Positions 1-6,176 of a stretch of 6,716 nucleotides of DNA are shown here, in pieces. This DNA is from Burkholderiales bacterium (GTDB taxonomy: Bacteria; Pseudomonadota; Gammaproteobacteria; Burkholderiales; SG8-39). Location: assembly GCA_005777205.1 (NCBI GenBank), contig SXNB01000054.1, positions 1 to 6,716 of the forward strand, in the 5' to 3' direction. Within the stretch, counting starts at the first letter, position 1, and each line of letters starts with the position of its first letter. The notes beneath the pieces are model-generated. The model was not told the origin of the DNA. It was given only the letters and a program-made list of their open reading frames with translations, and ran no database searches. A program made the position numbers and the translations under genes.

Positions 1-2
1 AT

Positions 3-752
3 CAGGGCGGCGGGCACCAGCACATCATGCTGGGGCCCAGGGTGGTTGATGCGCCGGAGGGCTGCCGCTCGAACCACGAGGTGATCTGCGCGCTGGCGAA
101 GCGGCTGGGCGCGAAGCACCCGGGCTTCGACCTGAGCGTGCGCGGGCTCATCGACTGGACCCTGGTGAACTCGGGCTGGCGCGGCCTTGCCGACCTTGAG
201 CGCGAGAAGTGGTTCGACGTGCAGCCGGCGTTCGAGGCCGCGCACTACCTGAAGGGCTTCGCCTGGCCGGACGGCAAGTTCCGCTTCAAGGCCGACTGGG
301 TGGGCGTCAAGCCGCAGGGCTTCGGGCCGGCCGATGGTCTGCCGACACTACCCGATCACCACGAGGCGATCGAGGAACCAACCGACGAGATGCCATTCCA
401 GCTGGCGACCTCGCCGGCGCGCAACTTCCTCAATTCAAGCTTTACCGAGACACGCTCGTCGGTGAAACGGGAAGGGCGTCCGACGGTGCTGTTGCATCCG
501 TCCGATGCGTCTCGCGCCGGCGTAACCGAGGGTGCGCGCGTCCGCCTCGGAAACACGCGCGGCACAGTGGTCGTGCATGCCAGGCTGTTCGATGGCGTGC
601 GCGAGGGCGTGTTGGTGGTTGAGGGCATCTGGCCGAACGCCTCGTTCGAGGAAGGCATCGGTATCAATGCGCTTACCGGCGCGGACCCGATCGGCCCGGT
701 GGGGGGTGCGGCGTTTCACGATAACCGCGTCTGGCTGCGGGCCGTGATGTAA
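3..752 (+). CDS. Molybdopterin-dependent oxidoreductase, C-terminal part (cut by left edge)
   Basis: The reading frame is open from base 3, so the gene starts outside the window; the first ATG (27) lies in conserved family sequence and is not a likely start. The 249 visible residues read like the end of a DMSO reductase family enzyme that binds a bis-molybdopterin guanine dinucleotide cofactor. The early segment with SNHEVICALAKRLG matches the family's pattern before the C-terminal domain. About the last 120 residues form the molydopterin-dinucleotide-binding beta-barrel (MopB_CT), with QLATSPARNFLNSSF, EGRPTVLLHP, GVTEGARVRLGNTRG and a final NALTGADPIGPVGGAAFHDNRV. No in-frame UGA is present, so this part is not a selenoprotein. 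The catalytic Mo ligand and any [4Fe-4S] site lie upstream and cannot be seen, so the substrate cannot be named. It ends TAA at 750-752, converging with the minus-strand block. Confidence 0.87.
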   Translation, partial: QGGGHQHIMLGPRVVDAPEGCRSNHEVICALAKRLGAKHPGFDLSVRGLIDWTLVNSGWRGLADLEREKWFDVQPAFEAAHYLKGFAWPDGKFRFKADWVGVKPQGFGPADGLPTLPDHHEAIEEPTDEMPFQLATSPARNFLNSSFTETRSSVKREGRPTVLLHPSDASRAGVTEGARVRLGNTRGTVVVHARLFDGVREGVLVVEGIWPNASFEEGIGINALTGADPIGPVGGAAFHDNRVWLRAVM

Positions 753-769
753 CCGACCGGTTACATCAC
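744..769. terminator. Perfect 11-bp inverted repeat between convergent genes
   Basis: GTGATGTAACC (744-754) is followed by a 4-base loop and its exact reverse complement (759-769). The stop codon of the upstream oxidoreductase (750-752) lies inside the left arm, and the repeat ends six bases before the stop codon of the convergent BASS gene (775-777). A symmetric hairpin between converging genes fits a bidirectional terminator. However, neither strand has a T-tract after the stem, so it is not a canonical intrinsic terminator. It could be an RNA 3'-end stabilising stem, or a protein-binding site. Confidence 0.5.
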
Positions 770-774
770 CGCCC

Positions 775-1671
775 TCAGGCCGGCGCCATCTGCACCTTGG
801 CCTGGTCGCGCGCCAGGTCCTCGCGCGTGGTGATGCCGCGGAACCAGATCGTCACCGCGCTGGAGGTCAGCACGATGAACAGGCAATACAGCACCGGGAT
901 CAGCAGCACCTGCTGCTGCATCTCCCCCGAGAAGGTGAGCACCACGATCAGCACGCCCAGTGGCCCGTTCTGGATGCCTGTCTCCAGCGAAATGGTGCGC
1001 GAGCGGCGCAGGTCCTGGCGCAGCAGCCGCGCCAGGCCGTAGCCGAGCAGCATGCCGAACAGGCCGATGCCGATCGCCGCCGCGTAGACGGCCGCCGGCG
1101 TGGAGGCGAGCAGCTGGTGGTTGCGCGGCACCCAGGTGAGGATCAGGAACAGGATCACCACGACGCCCAGCGCGCCGCCCAGCAACTCGACGGTGGCGCC
1201 CACGTTCGGTTTCCACTTGCGCAGCACCATGCCGATCAGCGTCGGCACCACCAGCACCACCAGGATCTGCGCCACATTGCCGGCCGGCACCTTGTATTCG
1301 CTGGGCAACGCGCGCAGGCCGGAGTAGAACTCCAGCAGCACTGGCACCATGGCCACCGCCACTAGCGTGGAGCAGATGGTCATCATGATCGAGAGTGCGA
1401 GCACGCCCTTGCTGAAGTAGGTGAAGATGTTCGAGGTGGTGCCCCCGGGCATGCAGCCCATCAGGATCAGGCCGACGGCGAGCGGCGGCGAGAGGCCCAG
1501 CAGCACCGCGAGCAGGTAACCCAGGAACGGCATCAGGCCGTACTGATAGGCGAGGCCGACCAGGATGCCCTGCGGCTTCCGGAAGGCGATGCGGAAGTCC
1601 TTGAAGGTAAGCGAGGCGCCCATGGCGTAGGCCTGCTCCAGGTTCGAGAGCAGGTTGCCGTGCGTCAGCAT
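775..1671 (-). CDS. BASS-family (bile acid:sodium symporter) transporter, N-terminally truncated and fused to a FadD fragment
   Basis: From residue 17 on this is a bile acid:sodium symporter family membrane protein, predicted to move an organic anion across the inner membrane with Na+. Visible marks are MGASLTFKDF (17-26), the crossover motif GCMPGGTTSN (72-81), and ETGIQNGPLGV (230-240) with the expected Glu and Gln of the second crossover/Na+ site, between many hydrophobic helices. Homologues have roughly 45-50 more residues, including the first helix, before MGxxLT. Here those are missing and residues 1-16 (MLTHGNLLSNLEQAYA) come from a FadD adenylation domain joined in frame. Possible starts are ATG 1671 or ATG 1623; neither restores the first helix. 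It sits downstream of the broken fadD. Probably non-functional or altered; a misassembly is a real alternative. Confidence 0.8.
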   Translation of the reverse strand: MLTHGNLLSNLEQAYAMGASLTFKDFRIAFRKPQGILVGLAYQYGLMPFLGYLLAVLLGLSPPLAVGLILMGCMPGGTTSNIFTYFSKGVLALSIMMTICSTLVAVAMVPVLLEFYSGLRALPSEYKVPAGNVAQILVVLVVPTLIGMVLRKWKPNVGATVELLGGALGVVVILFLILTWVPRNHQLLASTPAAVYAAAIGIGLFGMLLGYGLARLLRQDLRRSRTISLETGIQNGPLGVLIVVLTFSGEMQQQVLLIPVLYCLFIVLTSSAVTIWFRGITTREDLARDQAKVQMAPA

Positions 1672-2221
1672 CGCGCCCTTGCTGTCGCCGGTGGTGCCGC
1701 CGGGGTACTGCAGCGCCGCCAGCGCCTCCAGCCCTGGTCCTGGACATAGGAGGCGAGCGCCCCGGGCTTCACCTGCAGCGCGGTTTCGCCTTCGGCGAGC
1801 GCCTGCTGCGCACCTTGGTGTTAGCGAGGATGCCCTCCAGCTTGTTAGCGAACATGTCCACGATCACCAGCACCTCGGCGCCGGAATCGCGCAGCTGGTG
1901 CTCCATTTCGGAGAGCGTGTACAGCGGGTTGACATTCACCAGCACGCAACTGGCCTTGAATACGCCGAAGGCCACCACCGGATAGGCGAGGCAGTTGGGC
2001 GTCTGCAGCGCGATGTGCGCGCCGGCGGCGAGGCCCAGCGTCTCGCGCAGGTAGGCGGCGAAGGCATCCGAGAGTCGGTCCACTTCCGCGTAGCTGAGCG
2101 AGCCGTGCATGCCGTTGGGCATGCAGGTGGTGAAGGCGGGCTGGTTCGCGAAGCGCGCGGAAGACTTGCGCGCGAGGTCGGCGAGGTGGTTGAAACGCAA
2201 TGCGGGCATTGATGCCGTCAT
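1624..2221 (-). pseudogene. fadD: fadD remnant: long-chain acyl-CoA ligase with internal deletion, frameshifts and lost C-terminus
   Basis: The full gene would activate fatty acids to acyl-CoA through an acyl-adenylate. The first 137 codons (2221 to 1811) are a clean FadD N-terminus: LSYAEVDRLSDAFAAYL, then IALQTPNCLAYPVVAFGVFK, VNVNPLYT and HQLRDSGAEVLV. After LANTKV the frame runs to a stop at 1769. A second frame gives ALAEGETALQVKPG, and a third gives LEALAALQYPGGTTG-DSKGAMLTHGN, the ATP/AMP-binding P-loop (about 1735 to 1640). Compared with E. coli FadD, about 50 residues before the P-loop and everything after NLEQAYA (over half the protein) are gone. The last codons continue in frame into the BASS gene at about 1623. 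The start ATG overlaps the MFS stop as ATGA with GGAGG just upstream, so it was once translationally coupled. The middle-frame alignment is my least certain point. Confidence 0.8.
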
Positions 2222-3423
2222 GGATCCCTCCGGCTTGACGATAGCGCAGCCGCCCCGATCACCGCCAGCACCGCGACTGCGCCGTAGGCGAGGGCATAGC
2301 TCCCCAGTGTGGTGACGATCGCGGTGGCGAGCGCCGGCACCACCAGCACGCCGGCGAACATGGAGGAGGATCCCAGCCCGGTTGCCTCCGTGCGGCGCGC
2401 GCCGCCTAAACGGGCGAACTCGCCGTAGGCTATGCCGGTGAAGCCGCTGGCGGTGGTGCCGGCGAATGCGCAGATAAGCAGGATCAGCCATGCCGGCCAG
2501 TCGGCGGAGAACTGGCCGGCCATCGCCGCGGCGGTAGCCATCGCCACGCCCTGCAGAACCATCAGTCGCCGCGCTGACATGACGCGGTCGGCAAGCCAGC
2601 CCCAGATAGGGCGCGTGACGATGCCGCTGACCTGGAAGGCGGCCAGGGCCTGGCCCGCGGCGATCAGGTCGAAGCCGGCGTGGCTGGTGAGGTGCACGGT
2701 CATGAACGCGATGAAGCACAGCTGGGTGCCGGAATACAGGAAGCAGGTGACAGTCAGGCGGGTCAGGGCGCGATTCCCGGCGAGCAGCGCGAATGGTGCC
2801 CGCAAGCTCACGAGGAAAGGCGTGGAAGCCGGCGTCGGTATGCGCGAGCCTTCCCAGCGGCGACGGGGAATTTCCAGAAAAACGATGAGCAACACCACCG
2901 GAACGACCTGGGCCAGCATCGTGTTCTGCCAGCCCAGCGCGAGCGCCACCGGCGGCAGGAGCAGCGCCCCGATCACCCCGCCCAGCGGCACGCCGATCTG
3001 GCGCAGCGAAAGAACGAAGTTCATCAATTTGGGCGGCGTGCGCGGCACCAGCAGGTGGGCGGCCGCGGGCGCGGTCGCGCCGTAGCCGATACCTAGCGCG
3101 ATTGCGCCGAGTGCCACCGCGAGCAGGCCGCCCTGGGCGCAGATGAGCAGCATCGCCAGCGTCGAGAGCAGCACGAGCTGGCAGGCGCGCACCGCGCCGT
3201 GGCGGTGGATGAAGCTCGCAGCGAACAGCGATGAGCCGATGCCCACGCCATAGACCACCGAGACAAAGTAGCCTACCCAGGCGCCGTCTACCTTCAGGTC
3301 GGCGGCCACCATCGGCGCCAGCGCGGGCAGGGTGTAGGCCGCGAGGGTGGCGATGGTCTGCGTGGCCAGAGTGGCGACGAGCGGCCAAAGGGGGAAGGGT
3401 TGCTGTGCCAAGTTGGCAGACAA
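2218..3423 (-). CDS. MFS transporter (12-helix major facilitator)
   Basis: An inner-membrane major facilitator superfamily protein of about 401 residues, the usual length, with some 12 hydrophobic segments from LVATLATQTIATLAAY near the N-terminus to AVAVLAVIGAAAL at the end. Family marks include WVGYFVSVVYGVGIGSS in helix 2, the loop with HRHGAVRACQ, RQIGVPLGGVIGALLLPP, and RPIWGWLADRV as the second-half loop 8-9 motif. I chose TTG at 3423 because GGAG (3431-3434 on the complement) lies 7 bases upstream and the first helix then starts near residue 12. A longer GTG start at 3528 adds an Arg-rich, non-membrane stretch that looks non-coding. It is followed by fadD with a 4-base ATGA overlap, suggesting import of a carboxylic acid that FadD would activate. 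The substrate cannot be deduced. Confidence 0.85.
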   Translation of the reverse strand: MSANLAQQPFPLWPLVATLATQTIATLAAYTLPALAPMVAADLKVDGAWVGYFVSVVYGVGIGSSLFAASFIHRHGAVRACQLVLLSTLAMLLICAQGGLLAVALGAIALGIGYGATAPAAAHLLVPRTPPKLMNFVLSLRQIGVPLGGVIGALLLPPVALALGWQNTMLAQVVPVVLLIVFLEIPRRRWEGSRIPTPASTPFLVSLRAPFALLAGNRALTRLTVTCFLYSGTQLCFIAFMTVHLTSHAGFDLIAAGQALAAFQVSGIVTRPIWGWLADRVMSARRLMVLQGVAMATAAAMAGQFSADWPAWLILLICAFAGTTASGFTGIAYGEFARLGGARRTEATGLGSSSMFAGVLVVPALATAIVTTLGSYALAYGAVAVLAVIGAAALSSSRRDP

Positions 3424-3717
3424 GCTAACGCTCCGACCACGGTGCGTCAATCCGGGACTGTCTCGCAGCGTTCGCCGCGGCTGTCCAAGAATGCGTGCAC
3501 GGCCTTCCCCCTTTTGCGCACGGACCACGCTTGCGCGCCTGGGTTCAGCGTGCGTCGAGGTCAGGCAATTCGGGTCGATTCAGGGGGCGAATCGTCATTG
3601 AGAGCGGGGAATCTTGGCCCGAGACCGCGTGATTGACCTCCTCTCGAAAGGGCGATGCCAACGCGGATCGGGAAAAAGTTGGTTTGAAATTCCTATTCTT
3701 TACAGAATACCGCACGA

Positions 3718-3746
3718 TTGACCGCTTGTCGTACCGACGATACAGT
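3718..3746 (+). promoter_or_regulatory. Sigma70-like promoter for the RraA/oxidase operon
   Basis: TTGACC (3718-3723) matches the -35 consensus at 5 of 6 positions. It is followed after exactly 17 bases by TACAGT (3741-3746), a 4 of 6 match to the -10 box. It lies in the AT-richest part of the intergenic region and points at the RraA gene, giving an expected transcript start near 3753 and a leader of about 170 bases. A weaker alternative starts with TTGAAA at 3684. This is motif-based only. Confidence 0.5.
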
Positions 3747-3750
3747 CGTC
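3728..3750. promoter_or_regulatory. Two overlapping dyads inside the promoter (candidate operators)
   Basis: GTCG-TAC-CGAC (3728-3738) and GACGA-TACAG-TCGTC (3736-3750) are two perfect short dyads sharing three bases, centred 10 bp apart, one helical turn. The first fills the -35/-10 spacer and the second covers the -10 box. TTGACC (3718) and GGTCAA (3754-3759) form a further outer inverted repeat around them. The GTCGTAC core is reminiscent of GntR-type operators (GT..AC), a family often controlling hydroxy acid oxidation genes. The regulator is not in the window, so this is inference. Confidence 0.4.
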
Positions 3751-3859
3751 TATGGTCAAAAACAATAGCTCAAATCTCCAACCTGCCCGGGGGTGCTGCG
3801 GCGTCACGCACGCAAGCAGTAGTTTGAGGTTTGATCCCAACATCGGTCATAGATCCTGC

Positions 3860-3897
3860 GCTCAGCTGGACCGTTGGCGTGACCGCAGCAGCTGAGC
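3860..3897 (+). promoter_or_regulatory. Leader stem-loop upstream of RraA gene
   Basis: GCTCAGCTG (3860-3868) and CAGCTGAGC (3889-3897) form a perfect 9-bp stem with a 20-base loop in the predicted leader, ending 14 bases before the Shine-Dalgarno. It has no T-tract, so it is not an obvious attenuator. It could modulate translation or be a DNA-level binding site with widely spaced half-sites. I do not recognise a known riboswitch. Confidence 0.4.
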
Positions 3898-3898
3898 A

Positions 3899-3916
3899 AC
3901 TGTCGACAGTGAGGAG
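3899..3916 (+). promoter_or_regulatory. 12-bp palindrome abutting the RraA ribosome binding site
   Basis: ACTGTCGACAGT (3899-3910) is a perfect 12-bp palindrome directly followed by GAGGAG (3911-3916), a strong Shine-Dalgarno placed 6 bases before the ATG at 3923. The Shine-Dalgarno spacing supports that start. The palindrome's position suggests a repressor site or a dimerising RNA element; this cannot be decided from sequence alone. Confidence 0.5.
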
Positions 3917-3922
3917 CACGTC

Positions 3923-4612
3923 ATGATCGGAGAACCTGTTGCCCTGACCATCCGTCGCAACTTCGAGCGTCCTGCAGCGAAACTGCTGCGTGCGTTTCGC
4001 GGCGCGCCCACCGGTTTTGTCACCGACGCGCACAACGGTCAAGGCTGCCTCGACTACCGCATCAAGCCTATCGACCAGAAGATGACACTGTGCGGGCCAG
4101 CGCTCACCTGCTACTGCTCGCCCACCGATAACCTGGCGGCGATGGCGGCACTGGATTTCGCGAAGAAGGGCGATGTCATCGTCATCGCTGCGAAAAACGA
4201 CGAAACTGCTGCGGTGATCGGCGACCGTTGGGCGATGTGGGCAAAGAAGGTGGGGGTGGCAGGGATCGTGTGCGACGGCCTGGTGCGCGATGTGATCGGC
4301 CTTCTCAAGGTCGGCATTCCGGTGTTTGCACGCGGATTCGCGCCTAATTCCGGCTTCAAGCACGGACCCGGCGAGATCAACACACGCGTCTCCTGCGGCG
4401 GTATTGCGGTCAACCCTGGCGATATCGTCGTCGGTGATCGGGACGGCGTGGTGGTGGTGCCGCGCACTGATGCCGAACTGGTCGCCGCGCGCCTCGTCAA
4501 GGTGGGCAAGAAGGAGAGTGCGCTCGACGCTGCGGTACGTCGGGCGACCTCGATGCAGTTCTGGAACGAGCCCGAGACCCGCGCGCGTGGCGGCGTACGC
4601 TACCTCGACTAG
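3923..4612 (+). CDS. RraA / HMG-aldolase-fold family protein (class II pyruvate-type aldolase or decarboxylase)
   Basis: At 229 residues this is full length for the RraA-like fold, which includes Mg2+-dependent 4-hydroxy-4-methyl-2-oxoglutarate/4-carboxy-4-hydroxy-2-oxoadipate aldolases and oxaloacetate decarboxylases as well as the RNase E regulator RraA. Many relatives are misnamed demethylmenaquinone methyltransferases. Typical marks are GPALTCYC (58-65), LDFAKKGDVIVI (77-88), the core GVAGIVCDGLVRD (111-123) with the Arg-Asp pair (122-123) expected to bind substrate and metal, GIPVFARG (131-138), and NPGDIVVGDRDGVVVVP (164-180). The aldolase signature G-X20-R-D-X2-E/D is incomplete: by my alignment the Gly is Asp101 and the acidic residue is Gly126. 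An exact aldolase activity should therefore not be assumed. First gene of an operon with the alpha-hydroxy acid oxidase 60 bases downstream. Start supported by GAGGAG. Confidence 0.85.
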   Translation: MIGEPVALTIRRNFERPAAKLLRAFRGAPTGFVTDAHNGQGCLDYRIKPIDQKMTLCGPALTCYCSPTDNLAAMAALDFAKKGDVIVIAAKNDETAAVIGDRWAMWAKKVGVAGIVCDGLVRDVIGLLKVGIPVFARGFAPNSGFKHGPGEINTRVSCGGIAVNPGDIVVGDRDGVVVVPRTDAELVAARLVKVGKKESALDAAVRRATSMQFWNEPETRARGGVRYLD

Positions 4613-4672
4613 GGCGGTCCCGATGGTGCGGCTCCCAAAAGCGAGCGGCCGGCGGCTTGCAAGGACCCGGCG

Positions 4673-5827
4673 ATGAGCTTCGAACACGCGCTCAACATGT
4701 TCGACCTTGAGCGTATGGCGAAGCGCCGCCTGCCCTGGGGCGTATTCGGCTTCATCGCCGGCGGGGCGCAGGACAACCGCAGCCGCGACAACAATCGTGC
4801 GGTCTTCGAACGCATCCGCTTCAAGCCGCGAGGTCTGGTCGACATTGCCGAGCGTGGGCAGGAGATCACGCTGTTCGGTCACCGCTTCTCCAGCCCGTTC
4901 GGCATCGCGCCGATGGGGATTGCTGGGATCGCACACTTCGAGGCCGACATCGCGATGGCGCGTGCGGCCGCGCGCATGAACGTACCCTTCGTGCTGTCGA
5001 ACATGTCGACCGTGCCGATGGAGGTGGTAGCGCGCTCCTGCGACAGCGTCAAGTGGCTGCAGGTCTACATGCCGGCGGATCGCGAGCGGGCCGGGCGCTT
5101 TGCCAACCGCGCCAGCGCCGCTGGCTTCCAGGCCCTGGTGGTAACCATCGACGTGCCGGTCGGTGCGAACCGCGAGAACAACCTGCGTACCGGCTTCACG
5201 CTTCCGCTGCAATTGTCGGCGCGGGTGATTGCCGATGGCCTGCTCCACCCACGCTGGCTCGTAGGGGTACTCGCGCGTACTCTCGCCACCACCGGCGTCC
5301 CGCGTCTGGAGAATTCGGCCGCGCACGACCGGCCGAGCATCTTGGCCGCACAAAATGCCGAATTGCGCTCGGACGGCGCGACCATCGACTGGGCGTTCAT
5401 GCGCTGGCTGCGCGATCAGTGGCGGTTGCCGTTGCTGATCAAGGGCGTACTACATCAGGCCGACGCGCGCGAAGCCCTCGCCTGCGGGCTCGACGGCATA
5501 ATCGTGTCCAACCACGGCGGCCGCCAGCTCGATAGCGCCGCTGCGCCGATGGAAGTACTGCCGGAGATCGTAGCTGCCGCCGGCAGCCGGCTCACCGTGC
5601 TGACCGACGGCGGATTTCGTCGTGGTGGCGATATCCTCAAGGGTATCGCGCTGGGCGCGCGGCTTGCGCTGTGCGGTCGCCCGTTCCTGTTTGGGGCCGC
5701 CGTCGGCGGAGAGGCTGGCGTCGTCCATGCGCTGCAACTGCTCAAGGCCGAGGTCGACCGTGACCTCGCAATGCTGGGCACCACCGACGTTACCCGTCTC
5801 GGGCCGACGGACCTATTCCTCGACTAA
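4673..5827 (+). CDS. FMN-dependent alpha-hydroxy acid oxidase/dehydrogenase
   Basis: A 384-residue TIM-barrel flavoprotein of the glycolate oxidase / L-lactate dehydrogenase (LldD) / mandelate dehydrogenase family, oxidising an L-2-hydroxy acid to a 2-oxo acid. FMN and active-site residues visible by alignment to spinach glycolate oxidase are Q130 and Y132 (LQVYM), T158 and D160 (VVTIDVP), R167, K257 (LLIKGV), catalytic base H281 with R284 (SNHGGRQLD), D312-R316 (TDGGFRRG) and G335-R336. The residue matching glycolate oxidase Tyr24, which contacts the substrate carboxylate, is Phe27 here (VFGFIAGGA). Residues about 182-235 form the variable loop 4 region; no long hydrophobic helix is obvious, so the location may be cytosolic. 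AAGGA (4661-4665), 7 bases upstream, supports the ATG. Likely co-transcribed with the preceding RraA-like gene. The exact substrate is unknown. Confidence 0.92.
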   Translation: MSFEHALNMFDLERMAKRRLPWGVFGFIAGGAQDNRSRDNNRAVFERIRFKPRGLVDIAERGQEITLFGHRFSSPFGIAPMGIAGIAHFEADIAMARAAARMNVPFVLSNMSTVPMEVVARSCDSVKWLQVYMPADRERAGRFANRASAAGFQALVVTIDVPVGANRENNLRTGFTLPLQLSARVIADGLLHPRWLVGVLARTLATTGVPRLENSAAHDRPSILAAQNAELRSDGATIDWAFMRWLRDQWRLPLLIKGVLHQADAREALACGLDGIIVSNHGGRQLDSAAAPMEVLPEIVAAAGSRLTVLTDGGFRRGGDILKGIALGARLALCGRPFLFGAAVGGEAGVVHALQLLKAEVDRDLAMLGTTDVTRLGPTDLFLD

Positions 5828-5905
5828 AACAGTTCCGGGAGTCAGGCATCAACCTGGACCAAGTCCTCATGGAGAGGCTCGAATGGCTTCCTCTCGGGCC
5901 AGTCA

Positions 5906-6175
5906 CTAGGGCTTTTTCACCAGCTCCCGCGGCAGCGTAAACACGACCCTCTCGCTGGTGCTCTCGAGTGACCGCACGCTGGCAGCGCCCAGTTCCCTCT
6001 GGCGTGCCACCAGCTGCTCGACCAGCACCTCCGGGGCTGAAGCGCCGGCGGTGACACCAACGCGCTTTTTGCCTGCGATCCACTCGGCCTTGAGGTCCGC
6101 AGCACTGTCCACCATTTAAGCCTCGACGCCAATTTGCTCGGCCACCTCGTGCAGGCGGTTGGAGTTGGAACTGAA
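5906..6175 (-). pseudogene. ispH: ispH 3' remnant (4-hydroxy-3-methylbut-2-enyl diphosphate reductase) with internal stop
   Basis: IspH makes IPP and DMAPP in the last step of the MEP isoprenoid pathway. Reading down from about 6175, SSNSNRLHEVAEQIGVEA, a TAA stop (6118-6116), MVDSAADLKAEW, VGVTAGASAPEVLVEQLVARQ and VVFTLPREL match the final ~85 residues of IspH. They include the substrate-binding SSNSN and GASAP motifs. The TAA stands where relatives have Tyr (usually A/P-Y-L/M-V-D), a single-base TAC-to-TAA change; it is not UGA, so selenocysteine is excluded. Homology stops just upstream of SSNSN, so all three Fe-S ligand cysteines and the catalytic Glu are missing. An ATG right after the stop (6115) could make a 69-residue fragment of no expected activity. 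An intact copy should exist elsewhere if the host uses this pathway. Confidence 0.85.
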
Positions 6176-6176
6176 C

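Larger units (their letters stand above)
3424..3922. other. Intergenic region between divergent MFS gene and RraA/oxidase operon
   Basis: Five hundred bases with no convincing gene; the short frames here lack any recognisable protein signature. The half near the MFS gene (3424-3640) is GC-rich and I see no good promoter in it on the minus strand. The segment 3640-3780 is clearly more AT-rich and holds the promoter and dyads listed separately. The segment 3780-3922 would be the transcribed leader of the RraA operon, about 170 bases long, and contains a stem-loop and a palindrome next to the ribosome binding site. Confidence 0.7.

Noticed and set aside
761..1747. A 328-codon minus-strand open frame overlapping the BASS gene
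   Set aside because: Gly/Ala/Arg/His-rich without helices or motifs; it is the out-of-frame shadow of the BASS reading frame.
1769..3388. A 539-codon open frame on the minus strand
   Set aside because: Its first two thirds are a low-complexity Arg/Gly/Ala-rich shadow of the MFS gene; only the last part (2221 downward) is real FadD sequence, which starts at its own ATG.
3770..5353. A 527-codon minus-strand open frame opposite the RraA/oxidase operon
   Set aside because: Composition is typical of the antisense of high-GC genes, with no recognisable motif, while the plus-strand genes have clear family motifs and ribosome sites.
6116..6118. Recoding of the in-frame stop in ispH, prompted by the nearby selC
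   Set aside because: The codon is TAA, not TGA, and the rest of the gene is truncated, so selenocysteine insertion is not an explanation.
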